Assembly (NCBI GenBank): GCA_902774145.1 | Contig: CACYHC010000009.1 | Coordinates: 1-57,613, forward strand | Reading direction: 5' to 3' | DNA: 57,613 nt | Source of the DNA: an uncultured Bacteroidia bacterium | GTDB lineage: Bacteria; Bacteroidota; Bacteroidia; Bacteroidales; UBA932 | Notes under the pieces: model-generated | Seen by the model: only the letters and a program-made list of their open reading frames with translations | Databases searched by the model: none | Told to the model about the DNA's origin: nothing | Program-made: the position numbers and the translations under genes | In this document: in pieces, positions 38,152 to 46,754 of the stretch | How positions within the stretch are numbered: position 1 is the stretch's first letter | Layout of the letters: each line of letters opens with the position of its first letter

Positions 38152-38754
38152 TTAGATCTCAATTACAAATTTTCCGGCGAAATATTCATCATCCAGCCAT
38201 TCGCGGATGTCCCAGATGCGGACGGAGGAGGCGGGACGGCGGGATTTCCGCAGATATTCAGCGATTTCCGGATGGATATCTCCCCCTTTCAGACAAATCA
38301 GTCCCTGCGTATAATGCCTGGACACCCAGCCCCACAGCACGTCGAGCGGCGCCACGGCGCGGGAAACCACCCAGTCGAACTGCGCCGTCAGGCTCTCCGC
38401 ACGGGCGTTCACGCACTCCACGTTCTGCAGTCCCAGTCCTTCCGCCACGGAAGAAGCCACCTTGATTTTTTTCCCCACGGAATCGACGAGGGTAAACTGC
38501 ACGCGCGGAAACTCCACCGCCAGCGGAATCCCGGGAAAGCCGCCGCCGGTCCCCAGGTCCAGCACCCGCACGCCCCCCTCCTGCCAGGCGGCATACACCT
38601 CCGGCCGGACGCTGCGCAGATACTCCGCAATGCAGAGGGAATGCAGGATATGGTGGGTATACAGTTGGTCGATGTCCTTACGGGACACGACATTGATTTT
38701 CTCATTCCACTCCCGGTAGAGCGCTTCCATCCGGGTGTACGTTTCAGTCTTCAT
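38152..38754 (-). CDS. rsmG: 16S rRNA (guanine527-N7)-methyltransferase
   Basis: A 200-residue SAM methyltransferase with the RsmG pattern: YREWNEKINVVSRKD near the N-terminus, HHILHSL, SAM site VLDLGTGGGFPGIPLAV, and VVSRAVAPLDVLWGW. It modifies G527 in the decoding region of 16S rRNA. Start overlaps the sigma factor stop by 11 bases. Confidence 0.93.
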   Translation of the reverse strand: MKTETYTRMEALYREWNEKINVVSRKDIDQLYTHHILHSLCIAEYLRSVRPEVYAAWQEGGVRVLDLGTGGGFPGIPLAVEFPRVQFTLVDSVGKKIKVASSVAEGLGLQNVECVNARAESLTAQFDWVVSRAVAPLDVLWGWVSRHYTQGLICLKGGDIHPEIAEYLRKSRRPASSVRIWDIREWLDDEYFAGKFVIEI

Positions 38755-39340
38755 CGCCGTCCTCCTTCATTTGTGCAATCAGCGCCCTTGCCCGACGGAT
38801 GCGGGTACGTACGGTATTCAGTTCCAGGCCCATTTCCTCGGCGATTTCTTCATACTTCAGCCCGTCCACCAGCCGCCGGCGCGCCACTTCGCGGTAGAGC
38901 GGCGGCAGGCCCTCGATACAGGCGAGTTTCTTGGCGTCGTCCTCGTCGCGGATAATATTTTCAATGGGAGAAGGCGCCTCGCTGCCCAGGCCTTCGACGT
39001 TCGCCGCCCCCGCTGCATCGTCGATGCGGACATACTTGTTACGCAGGCGGATTTCCTGCTCCAGCGTGTCCAGGGCCGTATTGTGGGCGATGGTCTTGAG
39101 CCAGGTGAAGAAGCGGCTCTTGCTGCTGTCGAAGCTGTCGATCTGCCGGAACGCCTTCTCGAAACTGCGGGAGCAGATGTCGTCCAGATAAAAGTCGTCC
39201 AGGTTCCGGATGAGGCTGCGCAGGTAGGTTTTCAGGGACTCCGCGTGGGTATCCCAGAGCCGGGTGAACGCCCGTGCATCCCCCGCCGCCGCCAATGCGG
39301 CCAACTCGTCAATGGGCCTCGAGCCAGGTGTTTCCTTCAT
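38744..39340 (-). CDS. ECF-type RNA polymerase sigma-70 family factor
   Basis: A 198-residue sigma factor: region 2 (TRLWDTHAESLKTYLRSLI, FFTWLKTIAHNTALDTL) and region 4 (LPPLYREVARRRLVDGLKYEEIAEEMGLELNTVRTRI in part, a helix-turn-helix). No anti-sigma gene is adjacent. It is embedded between polA and rsmG with overlaps of 32 and 11 bases. It probably governs a constitutive or growth-linked set rather than a classical stress regulon; this is inference. Confidence 0.88.
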   Translation of the reverse strand: MKETPGSRPIDELAALAAAGDARAFTRLWDTHAESLKTYLRSLIRNLDDFYLDDICSRSFEKAFRQIDSFDSSKSRFFTWLKTIAHNTALDTLEQEIRLRNKYVRIDDAAGAANVEGLGSEAPSPIENIIRDEDDAKKLACIEGLPPLYREVARRRLVDGLKYEEIAEEMGLELNTVRTRIRRARALIAQMKEDGDED

Positions 39341-41909
39341 TGCATTCTACGGTTAAGGGGACATTGAGCGTCATCGCGCCTTCCATTTCCCGGACCAGCA
39401 GTTCCCGGACGGGGGCTATCTCCGCACGGGGCACCTCCAGCAGCAGTTCATCATGAATCTGGAGCACCAGGCGGCTGCGCAGGCGGGCCGCGTCGAGCGC
39501 GCGCTGCACCCGCACCATCGCCAGTTTGATGATGTCCGCCGCCGTGCCCTGGATCGGGGCGTTTACGGCATTGCGCTCCGCCACCGCCACGATATTCCGG
39601 TTGTGCGACTGCAACTCGGGAATGTAGCGCCGGCGGCCCGAAAGCGTCTGCACATAGCCTTCCCTGCGCGCAAAGGCCAGGGTCTCGTCGATAAAGCCGC
39701 GAATCGCAGGGAACGAGGCGAAATAATCGTCGATAAGGGCCGCCGCCTCGCTGCGCGAACATTGCAGGCGCTGCGCGAGGCCGAAGGAGGAAATGCCGTA
39801 CATAATGCCGAAATTGGCGGTTTTCGCCATTCGGCGCTGGTCCGCGCTCACCTGCTCTACCGGAACGCCGAAGATTTTGGCGGCCGTGGCGGCGTGCACG
39901 TCCACCCCGGCGCGGAACGCCGCAGACAGATGCTCGTCTCCGCTCAGGTGCGCCATCACGCGCAGTTCAATCTGCGAATAATCCGCGCTCATCATCACCG
40001 CATCCGGCATACCGGGCACAAAGGCTTTGCGCAGGTAGCGCCCTTCCTCGGTGCGGATCGGGATATTCTGCAGGTTCGGCGACGAGGAAGAAAGCCGGCC
40101 CGTCGCCGTAAGCGCCTGATTGAACGTCGTATGCACGCGGCCGTCGACGGGAGAGACATAACCCGCGAGCGGCTCGATATAGGTCGAAAGCAGTTTTTTC
40201 AGCCCCCGGTAATTGAGAATTTCGCCGATGATGGGGCTGCGGTCCGCGAGCGCGAGGAGCGTCTCCTCGTCCGTGGGCCAGCTCCCCTTGGCCGGCTTTT
40301 TCGCCTTCGGGTCGATCTTGAGTTTCCCGAAAATCACCTCCCCGATCTGCTTGGGAGACGATACGTTGAGCGCAGGCTCCCCTGCCAGTTCCCGCACGTG
40401 CGCTTCGCTTTCCTGCACGCGGCGGCGCAAATCCTCGGCAAAATCCGCCAAAGAGTCCAGGTCGATTTTCACCCCCGTGCGCTCCATCTCCGCCAGCACG
40501 CGGATGAGCGGTTCTTCGATTTCCTCATAAAGCCGCAGCAGCGCAGGTGTGGCCGTCAATTCGCCGAGCAACGCTTCCGAAAGCAGCTGCGAGAGGCGCG
40601 CGTCACGCAGGAAATCGTGCGCATCGGCGGCCGGCTCGTCAAAAAGCGAGAGCGTCTGCGGCCCGGCGGGCGCCTCGGCTTCGATGCCCAGGTAAGCGGC
40701 ACAGAGCTGCGTAAAGTCGTGCGAACGTTCGGGATTGAGCAGATAATGCAGCAGGGCGGTATCCAGCAATTTCCCGCGCAGCGTGATGCCGTCGTCCGCG
40801 AGGCGCTTGAGCAGGGGTTTGAGCGCATCGCCGCATTTCTCGACGGAAGCATCTTCCAGCAGAGTCCGGAAGGCCTCCGGAGCGCCTTTTGCCGCAACGG
40901 AGCCGGCTGCAGCGAAGAGCAGGCCGCCGTCCTGGCAGAGACCGCAGCGTTTTTCCTTCGAGGCGGCGCGGCACAGTTCCTCCGGCGTACTTTCGCGGTA
41001 ACTTGCGTCCACGGCCTTTTTCTTCGGCGACGCTGCCTCCACAGTTACTCCGGCCGGCAGTTTTCGCCGCAGGGAATTGAATTCATAGCGGTCGAAGAGC
41101 GCACCAATCGCCGCTGCGTCAGGGCTTTGCAGGAGGAAGGCCTGCGTCGGCGTATCGAGCGACATATCGGTCTTGATCGTCACGAGCTCCTTGCTCAGGG
41201 CAATGTACGGACGCGCCGCTTCGAACATCGCGCGCTGCTTTTCGCTCAGTTCCCCGAGGTGCGCGTAGATGCCTTCGAGGGTGCCGTAGCGACCGAGCAG
41301 CTTCGACGCACCGACCTCGCCCACCCCCTTTACGCCGGGGACATTGTCTGCTGCATCGCCGCAAATTGCCAGCAAATCAATTACTTGCAACGGACTCTGG
41401 AGCCCGTATTTTTCACAGATGCGCGCACTGTCATAGAGTTCCGCCTCCCCGCCCTTTCCGGGCTTGTACTGGGTGATGTGCGGACCGACCAGCTGGCCGT
41501 AGTCCTTGTCCGGCGTCACCATAAAGACCTCCAGGCCCTCCGCGGCGCAGCGTTTGGCCATCGAGCCGATGACATCGTCGGCTTCGTAATCCGGCACCAT
41601 CAACACCGGAATGCGCAGGGCGGCGCAGATTTCCTGCAGGGGTTCCAGCGCGTCGATGACCGCCTGCGGCGTCTCTGCCCGGTTGGCCTTGTAGGCGGGA
41701 TAAAGCCGGTTGCGGAAGGTCCCGCCCGGCGGATCGAACGCCACACCGATGTGCGTAGGCGATTCTTTTTCAATGAGTTCCAGCAGGTATTTTGTAAAGC
41801 CGAAGAGGATGGACGTGTCCACCCCCTTGGAATTCAGCATCGGACGCCCCGCAAAGGCGTAATACATCTTGAAAATCAGGGCGTGTCCGTCCAGCAGGAA
41901 AAGTTTCAT
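39309..41909 (-). CDS. polA: DNA polymerase I, apparently without active proofreading domain
   Basis: An 866-residue family A polymerase. The 5' nuclease part is intact (LLDGHALIFKMYYAF, YKANRAETP, DYEADDVIGSMA, TPDKDYGQL, GDAADNVPGVKGVG). Polymerase motif A is MSADYSQIELRVMAHLSGD, motif B RRMAKTANFGIMYGIS, motif C LQIHDELLLEVP. Between them (about 300-470) the exonuclease fold is degenerate: CGLCQDGGLLFAA stands where D-x-E is expected and EKCGDALKPL where the NLKxD motif is expected. It repairs gaps and removes Okazaki primers. Its end overlaps the sigma gene by 32 bases; its start overlaps the lactate permease stop by 4. Confidence 0.93.
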   Translation of the reverse strand: MKLFLLDGHALIFKMYYAFAGRPMLNSKGVDTSILFGFTKYLLELIEKESPTHIGVAFDPPGGTFRNRLYPAYKANRAETPQAVIDALEPLQEICAALRIPVLMVPDYEADDVIGSMAKRCAAEGLEVFMVTPDKDYGQLVGPHITQYKPGKGGEAELYDSARICEKYGLQSPLQVIDLLAICGDAADNVPGVKGVGEVGASKLLGRYGTLEGIYAHLGELSEKQRAMFEAARPYIALSKELVTIKTDMSLDTPTQAFLLQSPDAAAIGALFDRYEFNSLRRKLPAGVTVEAASPKKKAVDASYRESTPEELCRAASKEKRCGLCQDGGLLFAAAGSVAAKGAPEAFRTLLEDASVEKCGDALKPLLKRLADDGITLRGKLLDTALLHYLLNPERSHDFTQLCAAYLGIEAEAPAGPQTLSLFDEPAADAHDFLRDARLSQLLSEALLGELTATPALLRLYEEIEEPLIRVLAEMERTGVKIDLDSLADFAEDLRRRVQESEAHVRELAGEPALNVSSPKQIGEVIFGKLKIDPKAKKPAKGSWPTDEETLLALADRSPIIGEILNYRGLKKLLSTYIEPLAGYVSPVDGRVHTTFNQALTATGRLSSSSPNLQNIPIRTEEGRYLRKAFVPGMPDAVMMSADYSQIELRVMAHLSGDEHLSAAFRAGVDVHAATAAKIFGVPVEQVSADQRRMAKTANFGIMYGISSFGLAQRLQCSRSEAAALIDDYFASFPAIRGFIDETLAFARREGYVQTLSGRRRYIPELQSHNRNIVAVAERNAVNAPIQGTAADIIKLAMVRVQRALDAARLRSRLVLQIHDELLLEVPRAEIAPVRELLVREMEGAMTLNVPLTVECNEGNTWLEAH

Positions 41910-43429
41910 AGCCCGAAATAGACCATCAGCCCGCCGATAATAATATATAGGAGTGCATACGGGAGCGCCGAGCGCAGGATATCCCCGTCCTTCCCCTCCA
42001 TATGGCAGGAAGCCGTGGCGATGGCGATGCTCTGAGGGGAAATCATCTTCCCGCCGGTGGCGCCGGTGGTATTCGCCGCAATCAGCCAGTTGGCGTCCGA
42101 ACCGGTGAGGCCCAGTTCACCCGCAACATTCGCCTGCAACTTGCCGAAGAGGATATTGCTGGAGGTATCGCTGCCCGTGACGAAGGTGCCGATAGCGCCG
42201 ATCAGCGGGGCAAAGAAGGGATAGAACGAACCGGTGACGGCCACCAGTCCGCCGGCAATCGCCGCAATCATCCCGCTGTAGTTCATAATCGACGCGATGG
42301 CAATCAGGGAAATCAGCGTCAGGACCGTTTTGCGCAGGTCCACGATGGTCTTGGCAAGGAGGACAGCCAGCTGTTTGGGAGAGAGCCCCTGCACCAGGCC
42401 GCCCAGCGTGGCGCCCACGAAGAGCATGAAGCCGGCATTCCCGATCCAGGCGAACTTGAAGGTGGAGTCGATGACGGGCAGGTGCACCGTGCTCACCAGA
42501 TGGGTCTTGAGGAACTGGCTCACGGGCGGGAAAAGACCGCCGCTGAGCACCACCAGCGCCAGGATAAACAGATAAACGCTCCAGGCCTGGAAGGTCTCCT
42601 TTGCAGTGAATTTCGGCGCGTCTTCCCGCTTCTCCGCTTTGGGCAGGAAGAGCCGGGCGTACAGCGCAATCGCGGCAATCGCGGCGATACTTCCCACGAT
42701 GGCCGGGGTCTCGGCGCCCAGGTAATGGGCGCAGGCATACTGCACGCCGAGCGAAATGAGCCCCGTCCACAGGGCCAGGCAGATATTCTTACCGACCGCT
42801 TTGCGGTCCGTCAGCGTCAGGATGATGAACGGAAGGAGGATAAAGAGCGGAGAGAGCTGGAGCACCGCAAAGGAGGAAATCTCGCAGAGCTGCTCCGCCG
42901 TGGGACCGCCGCTTCCGGCCACTTCATTGCAGAGGGTCGTCACCGGAACGCCCACCGCGCCGAAACCCGTGGCCACCGTGTTGCCGATCAGGGAGACGAG
43001 CGCCGAGAACATCGGTTTGAAGCCCAGGCCGATGAGGATGGCCGCCGGGATGGCCACCGCCGTCCCGAATCCCGCCATACCTTCCAGCAGGCCGCCGAAT
43101 CCCCAGACGAGCATCAGCACCTGGGCGCCCTTGTCGTCCGTGAAGGAGGTAAACTGCACCTTGACCGTTTCAATCTTCCCAGACTCCACCAGGATGCGGT
43201 AGCTGAAAATGGCCATCAGGATGATGATGAGAATCGGGAAGATGGCCTTGAGGGCCCCCTCCACGAAACTCCAGCCCACAGTGGCGGCAGAGGTATCCGG
43301 GGCGGCAAACAGGGCCAGAAGGACCGTAAGGACAAGGGTCAGGAATGCGCTCAGATGGCCGGAGAGCTTGAAGCCCAGCATCAGCACGAAGAGCAGCAGG
43401 ATAGGCAGAATGGCAATAAAGAATGACAT
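41906..43429 (-). CDS. lctP: L-lactate permease (LctP family)
   Basis: About 507 residues from ATG 43429 (MSFFIAILPILLLFVLMLGF); the frame is open further upstream, but a -7 box lies at 43434-43441. Some twelve or more membrane helices; LctP signatures include GFGGLLEGMAGFGTAVAIPAA in part, GFGAVGVPVTTL, and NTTGATGGKMISPQSIA. Proton-coupled uptake of L-lactate, D-lactate or glycolate. First gene of an operon with polA, an ECF sigma factor and rsmG. Confidence 0.9.
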   Translation of the reverse strand: MSFFIAILPILLLFVLMLGFKLSGHLSAFLTLVLTVLLALFAAPDTSAATVGWSFVEGALKAIFPILIIILMAIFSYRILVESGKIETVKVQFTSFTDDKGAQVLMLVWGFGGLLEGMAGFGTAVAIPAAILIGLGFKPMFSALVSLIGNTVATGFGAVGVPVTTLCNEVAGSGGPTAEQLCEISSFAVLQLSPLFILLPFIILTLTDRKAVGKNICLALWTGLISLGVQYACAHYLGAETPAIVGSIAAIAAIALYARLFLPKAEKREDAPKFTAKETFQAWSVYLFILALVVLSGGLFPPVSQFLKTHLVSTVHLPVIDSTFKFAWIGNAGFMLFVGATLGGLVQGLSPKQLAVLLAKTIVDLRKTVLTLISLIAIASIMNYSGMIAAIAGGLVAVTGSFYPFFAPLIGAIGTFVTGSDTSSNILFGKLQANVAGELGLTGSDANWLIAANTTGATGGKMISPQSIAIATASCHMEGKDGDILRSALPYALLYIIIGGLMVYFGL

Positions 43430-43433
43430 ACCG

Positions 43434-43441
43434 CAAATATA
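43434..43441 (-). promoter_or_regulatory. -7 box of the lctP-polA operon
   Basis: Minus strand TATATTTG ends 5 bases before the ATG at 43429, so transcription is predicted to begin at or near the start codon. No TTTG -33 box was seen. Confidence 0.5.
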
Positions 43442-43463
43442 ACGAAAAAAAATATTTTTGCCG

Positions 43464-43471
43464 TATATTTG
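43464..43471 (+). promoter_or_regulatory. -7 box of the MMPL transporter gene
   Basis: Plus strand TATATTTG, 25 bases before the GTG start at 43497. Divergent from the lctP promoter across a 67-base gap. Confidence 0.5.
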
Positions 43472-43496
43472 CAGGACGAGGAATTCGTAAGAACCT

Positions 43497-46220
43497 GTGA
43501 AAAAGCACACTACATCCCTTTTGTTCATCGCGATGTGCGTTGCCGTTCTTTGCGCGGCGATTTTTGGCGTGCCCCGCGTGCAGATCAATGTGGATATGAC
43601 CCGCTACCTGCCAGACAGCTATCAGGTCAAACAGGGGTTGGATGTGCTGGAGGCGCAGTTGCCGGATATCGGGCCGCTCTTTGCGGACGGCAATGACCTG
43701 ATGCCCACCGGACTGCCCAGGACGCTCGCCATCGGGGTCGGGCTGCTTTTCGCCGTTCTTCTGGTGATGTGCTCGTCGGTGATGGAAGTCCTCCTTTTTC
43801 TGGTCACCACGGTTTTCGCCGTTGTCCTGAACGTGGGCAGCAACGCGCTGCTTCCCAGCGTTTCGATGATGACAAACTCCCTCTCTTCGGTACTCCAGAT
43901 GGTGCTCTCGATGGATTACTGTATCATCCTGATGAACCGGTTCCGGGAAGAGAAAGCCGGCGGGAAGCCCAAGGTGGAAGCGATGCACGGCGCCCTTCGG
44001 GAATCCGCTTCCTCTATCCTGAGCAGTGCCACGACCACCATCGTCAGTCTCCTGATGCTCTGCTTCATCCGGCTGAAAATCGGCGCGGATCTGGGTGTCG
44101 TTCTGGCCAAAGGTGTCACACTGTCGCTCTTGTGTACGTTTACCGTGCTTCCGGCGCTCATTCTCTGGGGCGACCGGGCCGTGGAAGCCACCCGAAAGAA
44201 AGTCCCTCGTTTCCCGGCCGCTGCAATGGCCCGTTTCGAGATTCGCCGTCGTTACCTCCTGACCGTCATTTTCCTGCTGATTTTCACGGGCTTTGCCTTC
44301 CTGAAAAGCCGGACGCCCATCAGTTATTCCCCCAGCTGGCAGAATAACGCCAACAAAGTGGCCGGCGACAACGCCCTGTTACTGCTCTATCCCAACGCCG
44401 AAGCCAGCGTGCTCCCCGCCCTGCTGGAGCGCATCGGCGCCGATACCTGCGTGCTCCATACCGTGAGTTACCCTTCCCTGATGCAGGTCCCCCGCACGGC
44501 GAGGGAACTGATGGCGCTTTCCGCGGACACCCCTCTTCCCTTTTCCCGGGAGATGCTCGACCTCGTCTACTACGCGCACGCTCACCCGGAGCGAACGGAA
44601 AAGTTCAGCATCAAACAGTTACAGGCAGGCTTCCAATCGCTTTCCGCACAGGGACTCATTCCTTCCGGGATGGCACTGCCCTCGTTTGCGCCCAAGCCAT
44701 CGCCGGTAACTGCGCCCGTGGAGATGCCGGAGCCGACAAAGTCCCCGGCGTCGGAACCGTCCGCGTCTCCGGTCATTGGGGTGGCGGACAGTTTGATTAT
44801 GGCGCTCCCGGACAGTGTCTGCACGCCGCCCCGCGATACCCTTCCTTCCTCACGCTTCACCTACGCACAGGCAACGACCCCGCTGCCGGCAGCGGAAATG
44901 GCCGTCCTGCTGGGCATGAATCCGAAGCAGGTGTCGATGGCCTACCGGATGGCCGGCAAGCACAAAGGGACGATGTCCCCCCTGGAACTCCTTGCCTTTG
45001 TGCAGGAAAAAATCCTTCAGGACAAGCGCTATGCCGCTTTCATCCCGAAGGGAATGGCGGAAAACGCGGCGCGCCTGGAAACGGAACTGAAAGCGGCCCG
45101 GATGCCGGATGCCACACAGTTTGCGTCCGTCGAAGCTCCCGAGGATACGCTGCGTATTCCGGCGGACAGTGCGGTCATCGGCATCCTCCCGGAAATAAAG
45201 GTGGCAGACGTAGCTTCCCTTGCAGAAGAAGCAGCGCCGGATCCGATGGACGAACTGCTGGAAATGGCCCTTTCATCGCGCCGATACAGTGCCGGACAGG
45301 TTCACCGGGCCCTGCGCAAAGCCGGTTTCGCCGTGGAGCGGGAGCAACTGGAACTGCTCTATCTGTATCTCGGCGCGCAGCACCATCCGGATTCCACGCT
45401 GGCCCTCTCCGGAGAAAACCTCCTTGCGTATGTGACCGACACCCTGTTGTGCAACCCGGCCCTGGCGCGCTTTGTTCCGGACAGTCTCAAGGAGCGCATC
45501 CCCCAGGCACGGGATTCCCTACTGGGCAAGATCGGGGCGCTTCGCGGCGAGGATTATTCCGCCGCCGTCATTTTGAGCTCCTATCCCACTGAATCCGAAG
45601 CCACCTTTGCCTTTACGGAACGGCTGGCGGCACTTGCGGACGATGCACTCGAGGGGCCGCATTACTGGGTGGGTGAATCCCGGATGTACAAGGAACTGAA
45701 GGACGGATTCCCGCGCGAACAGCTGCTATTGACCGTGCTTACCATCCTCGCCATTTTCCTTATTGTCGCGCTGACGCTGCATTCGCTGCTGATTCCCATC
45801 CCGCTGATTATGACCATTCTTTGCGGCATTTTCGTCAATATCTGGGCCAGCGGACTGGGCGGGCATACACTCTACTACCTGTCCTACCTGATTATCCAGG
45901 GGATTCTGATGGGCGCAACCATCGACTATTCGATTCTTTTCACGCACTACTACCAGGAGGCGCGCCGGACATTGCCGCTCGCCGATGCAATGGAGACTGC
46001 CTACCGGGGCACCTCCCACTCCATCCTGACCTCCGGACTGATTCTCTGCATCGTCCCCGGCCTGATGCCCTATACGATGGACGACCCGATGATTGGCTCC
46101 GTCCTCAAGAGCCTTTCCATCGGCACCTTCGCCATCCTCCTGCTGGTCCTGTTCCTGCTCCCCGGCGTCATCGCCGTCCTGGACCCGCTGCTCCACTCGC
46201 GAAAAGCAGCGGAAATATAA
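43497..46220 (+). CDS. MMPL/RND-family transporter with an unusual loop layout
   Basis: A 907-residue membrane protein with a GTG start. Seen: TM1, then VQINVDMTRYLPDSYQVKQG as in other Bacteroidetes MMPL exporters, but only about 50 residues before TM2 (LPRTLAIGVGLLFAVLLVMC), where about 150 are usual. TM2-TM6 carry VLQMVLSMDYCIILMNRF. The second periplasmic loop is long (about 285-720), rich in Pro, Ser and Ala near 400, and contains two similar helical units, MSPLELLAFVQEKILQDKRY and LSGENLLAYVTDTLLCNPAL. TM7-TM12 have MGATIDYSILFTHYYQEARR. Proton-driven export of lipid or hydrophobic cargo is the family role; substrate unknown. Confidence 0.82.
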   Translation: MKKHTTSLLFIAMCVAVLCAAIFGVPRVQINVDMTRYLPDSYQVKQGLDVLEAQLPDIGPLFADGNDLMPTGLPRTLAIGVGLLFAVLLVMCSSVMEVLLFLVTTVFAVVLNVGSNALLPSVSMMTNSLSSVLQMVLSMDYCIILMNRFREEKAGGKPKVEAMHGALRESASSILSSATTTIVSLLMLCFIRLKIGADLGVVLAKGVTLSLLCTFTVLPALILWGDRAVEATRKKVPRFPAAAMARFEIRRRYLLTVIFLLIFTGFAFLKSRTPISYSPSWQNNANKVAGDNALLLLYPNAEASVLPALLERIGADTCVLHTVSYPSLMQVPRTARELMALSADTPLPFSREMLDLVYYAHAHPERTEKFSIKQLQAGFQSLSAQGLIPSGMALPSFAPKPSPVTAPVEMPEPTKSPASEPSASPVIGVADSLIMALPDSVCTPPRDTLPSSRFTYAQATTPLPAAEMAVLLGMNPKQVSMAYRMAGKHKGTMSPLELLAFVQEKILQDKRYAAFIPKGMAENAARLETELKAARMPDATQFASVEAPEDTLRIPADSAVIGILPEIKVADVASLAEEAAPDPMDELLEMALSSRRYSAGQVHRALRKAGFAVEREQLELLYLYLGAQHHPDSTLALSGENLLAYVTDTLLCNPALARFVPDSLKERIPQARDSLLGKIGALRGEDYSAAVILSSYPTESEATFAFTERLAALADDALEGPHYWVGESRMYKELKDGFPREQLLLTVLTILAIFLIVALTLHSLLIPIPLIMTILCGIFVNIWASGLGGHTLYYLSYLIIQGILMGATIDYSILFTHYYQEARRTLPLADAMETAYRGTSHSILTSGLILCIVPGLMPYTMDDPMIGSVLKSLSIGTFAILLLVLFLLPGVIAVLDPLLHSRKAAEI

Positions 46221-46230
46221 TTCACGATAT

Positions 46231-46273
46231 CGGCACCGCCGCCTCGCAACAACGGGGCTCGGCGGCGATGCCG
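46231..46273. repeat. Large hairpin after the MMPL gene
   Basis: CGGCACCGCCGCC (46231-46243) and GGCGGCGATGCCG (46261-46273) pair over 13 bases with one mismatch and a 17-base loop, 10 bases after the MMPL stop. No T-run follows. May limit read-through into the convergent gene or protect the mRNA end. Confidence 0.5.
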
Positions 46274-46322
46274 GAGCAAAGGGACAGCGGATATTACATA
46301 TTTGATGGATTTTGAAGGATCT

Positions 46323-46383
46323 GCTGTACCCGGGGTACAGCGGATTCGACGTTTTGAGCCATTTTTGGCCTTTCCGCTGTACC
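46323..46383. repeat. Inverted GCTGTACC repeats between convergent genes
   Basis: GCTGTACC (46323-46330) pairs with GGTACAGC (46334-46341). In addition GGTACAGCGGA (46334-46344) and TCCGCTGTACC (46373-46383) form a perfect 11-bp inverted repeat around 28 bases. Three copies of one motif in alternating orientation. Could be a palindromic intergenic repeat, a protein-binding site, or a two-way terminator. Confidence 0.5.
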
Positions 46384-46454
46384 TGGCAAGCAAAACGGAC
46401 GCGAAAGGGCCCCTGGTGGGATGTCAAACCATGCACGCCAAAGCGGGCGAACGG

Positions 46455-46754
46455 TCAGGGCAGGCGTTCGAGGTAGAAGGAGACGGGGCGGAAGCCGTCG
46501 TTGCAGCTGATCATCGCGCTGAAGGGATTGCGCATCCAGCCGTCGAAGAAGTTGCCCTTGCCGCGGGAAAGGGCCTCCACAAACTCCCGCATCACGATCC
46601 AGGCCGACGGGCACAGTCCCTCCGGGCACTTTCCGTCTACGGAAATCCAGGACTGTCCCTCCACGACGCCACAGGCGTGTTCGATGGGGTTTTCGTAGCG
46701 GGCCATCAGGTCCGGATACTCGGTCCGCCGCAATGCCGTAATCCGCACGTTCAT
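46455..46754 (-). CDS. TIGR04076 family protein
   Basis: A 99-residue protein: MNVRITALRRTEYPDLMARY, ACGVVEGQSWIS, PEGLCPSAWIVMREFVEALS and a Cys in MISCNDGFRPVSFYLERL. This matches the small TIGR04076 family of unknown function, in which the Cys and W-x-x-x-x-x-F-V-x-A-L-S positions are conserved. Its start overlaps the histidine kinase stop by 4 bases (ATGA), so it is the last gene of an efp-kinase operon. No membrane segment. Confidence 0.75.
   Translation of the reverse strand: MNVRITALRRTEYPDLMARYENPIEHACGVVEGQSWISVDGKCPEGLCPSAWIVMREFVEALSRGKGNFFDGWMRNPFSAMISCNDGFRPVSFYLERLP

Noticed and set aside
38744-39340. ECF sigma factor as regulator of the glycan operon
   Set aside because: It is over 20 kb away, embedded in a core operon, has no anti-sigma partner, and SusC lacks an STN signalling domain.
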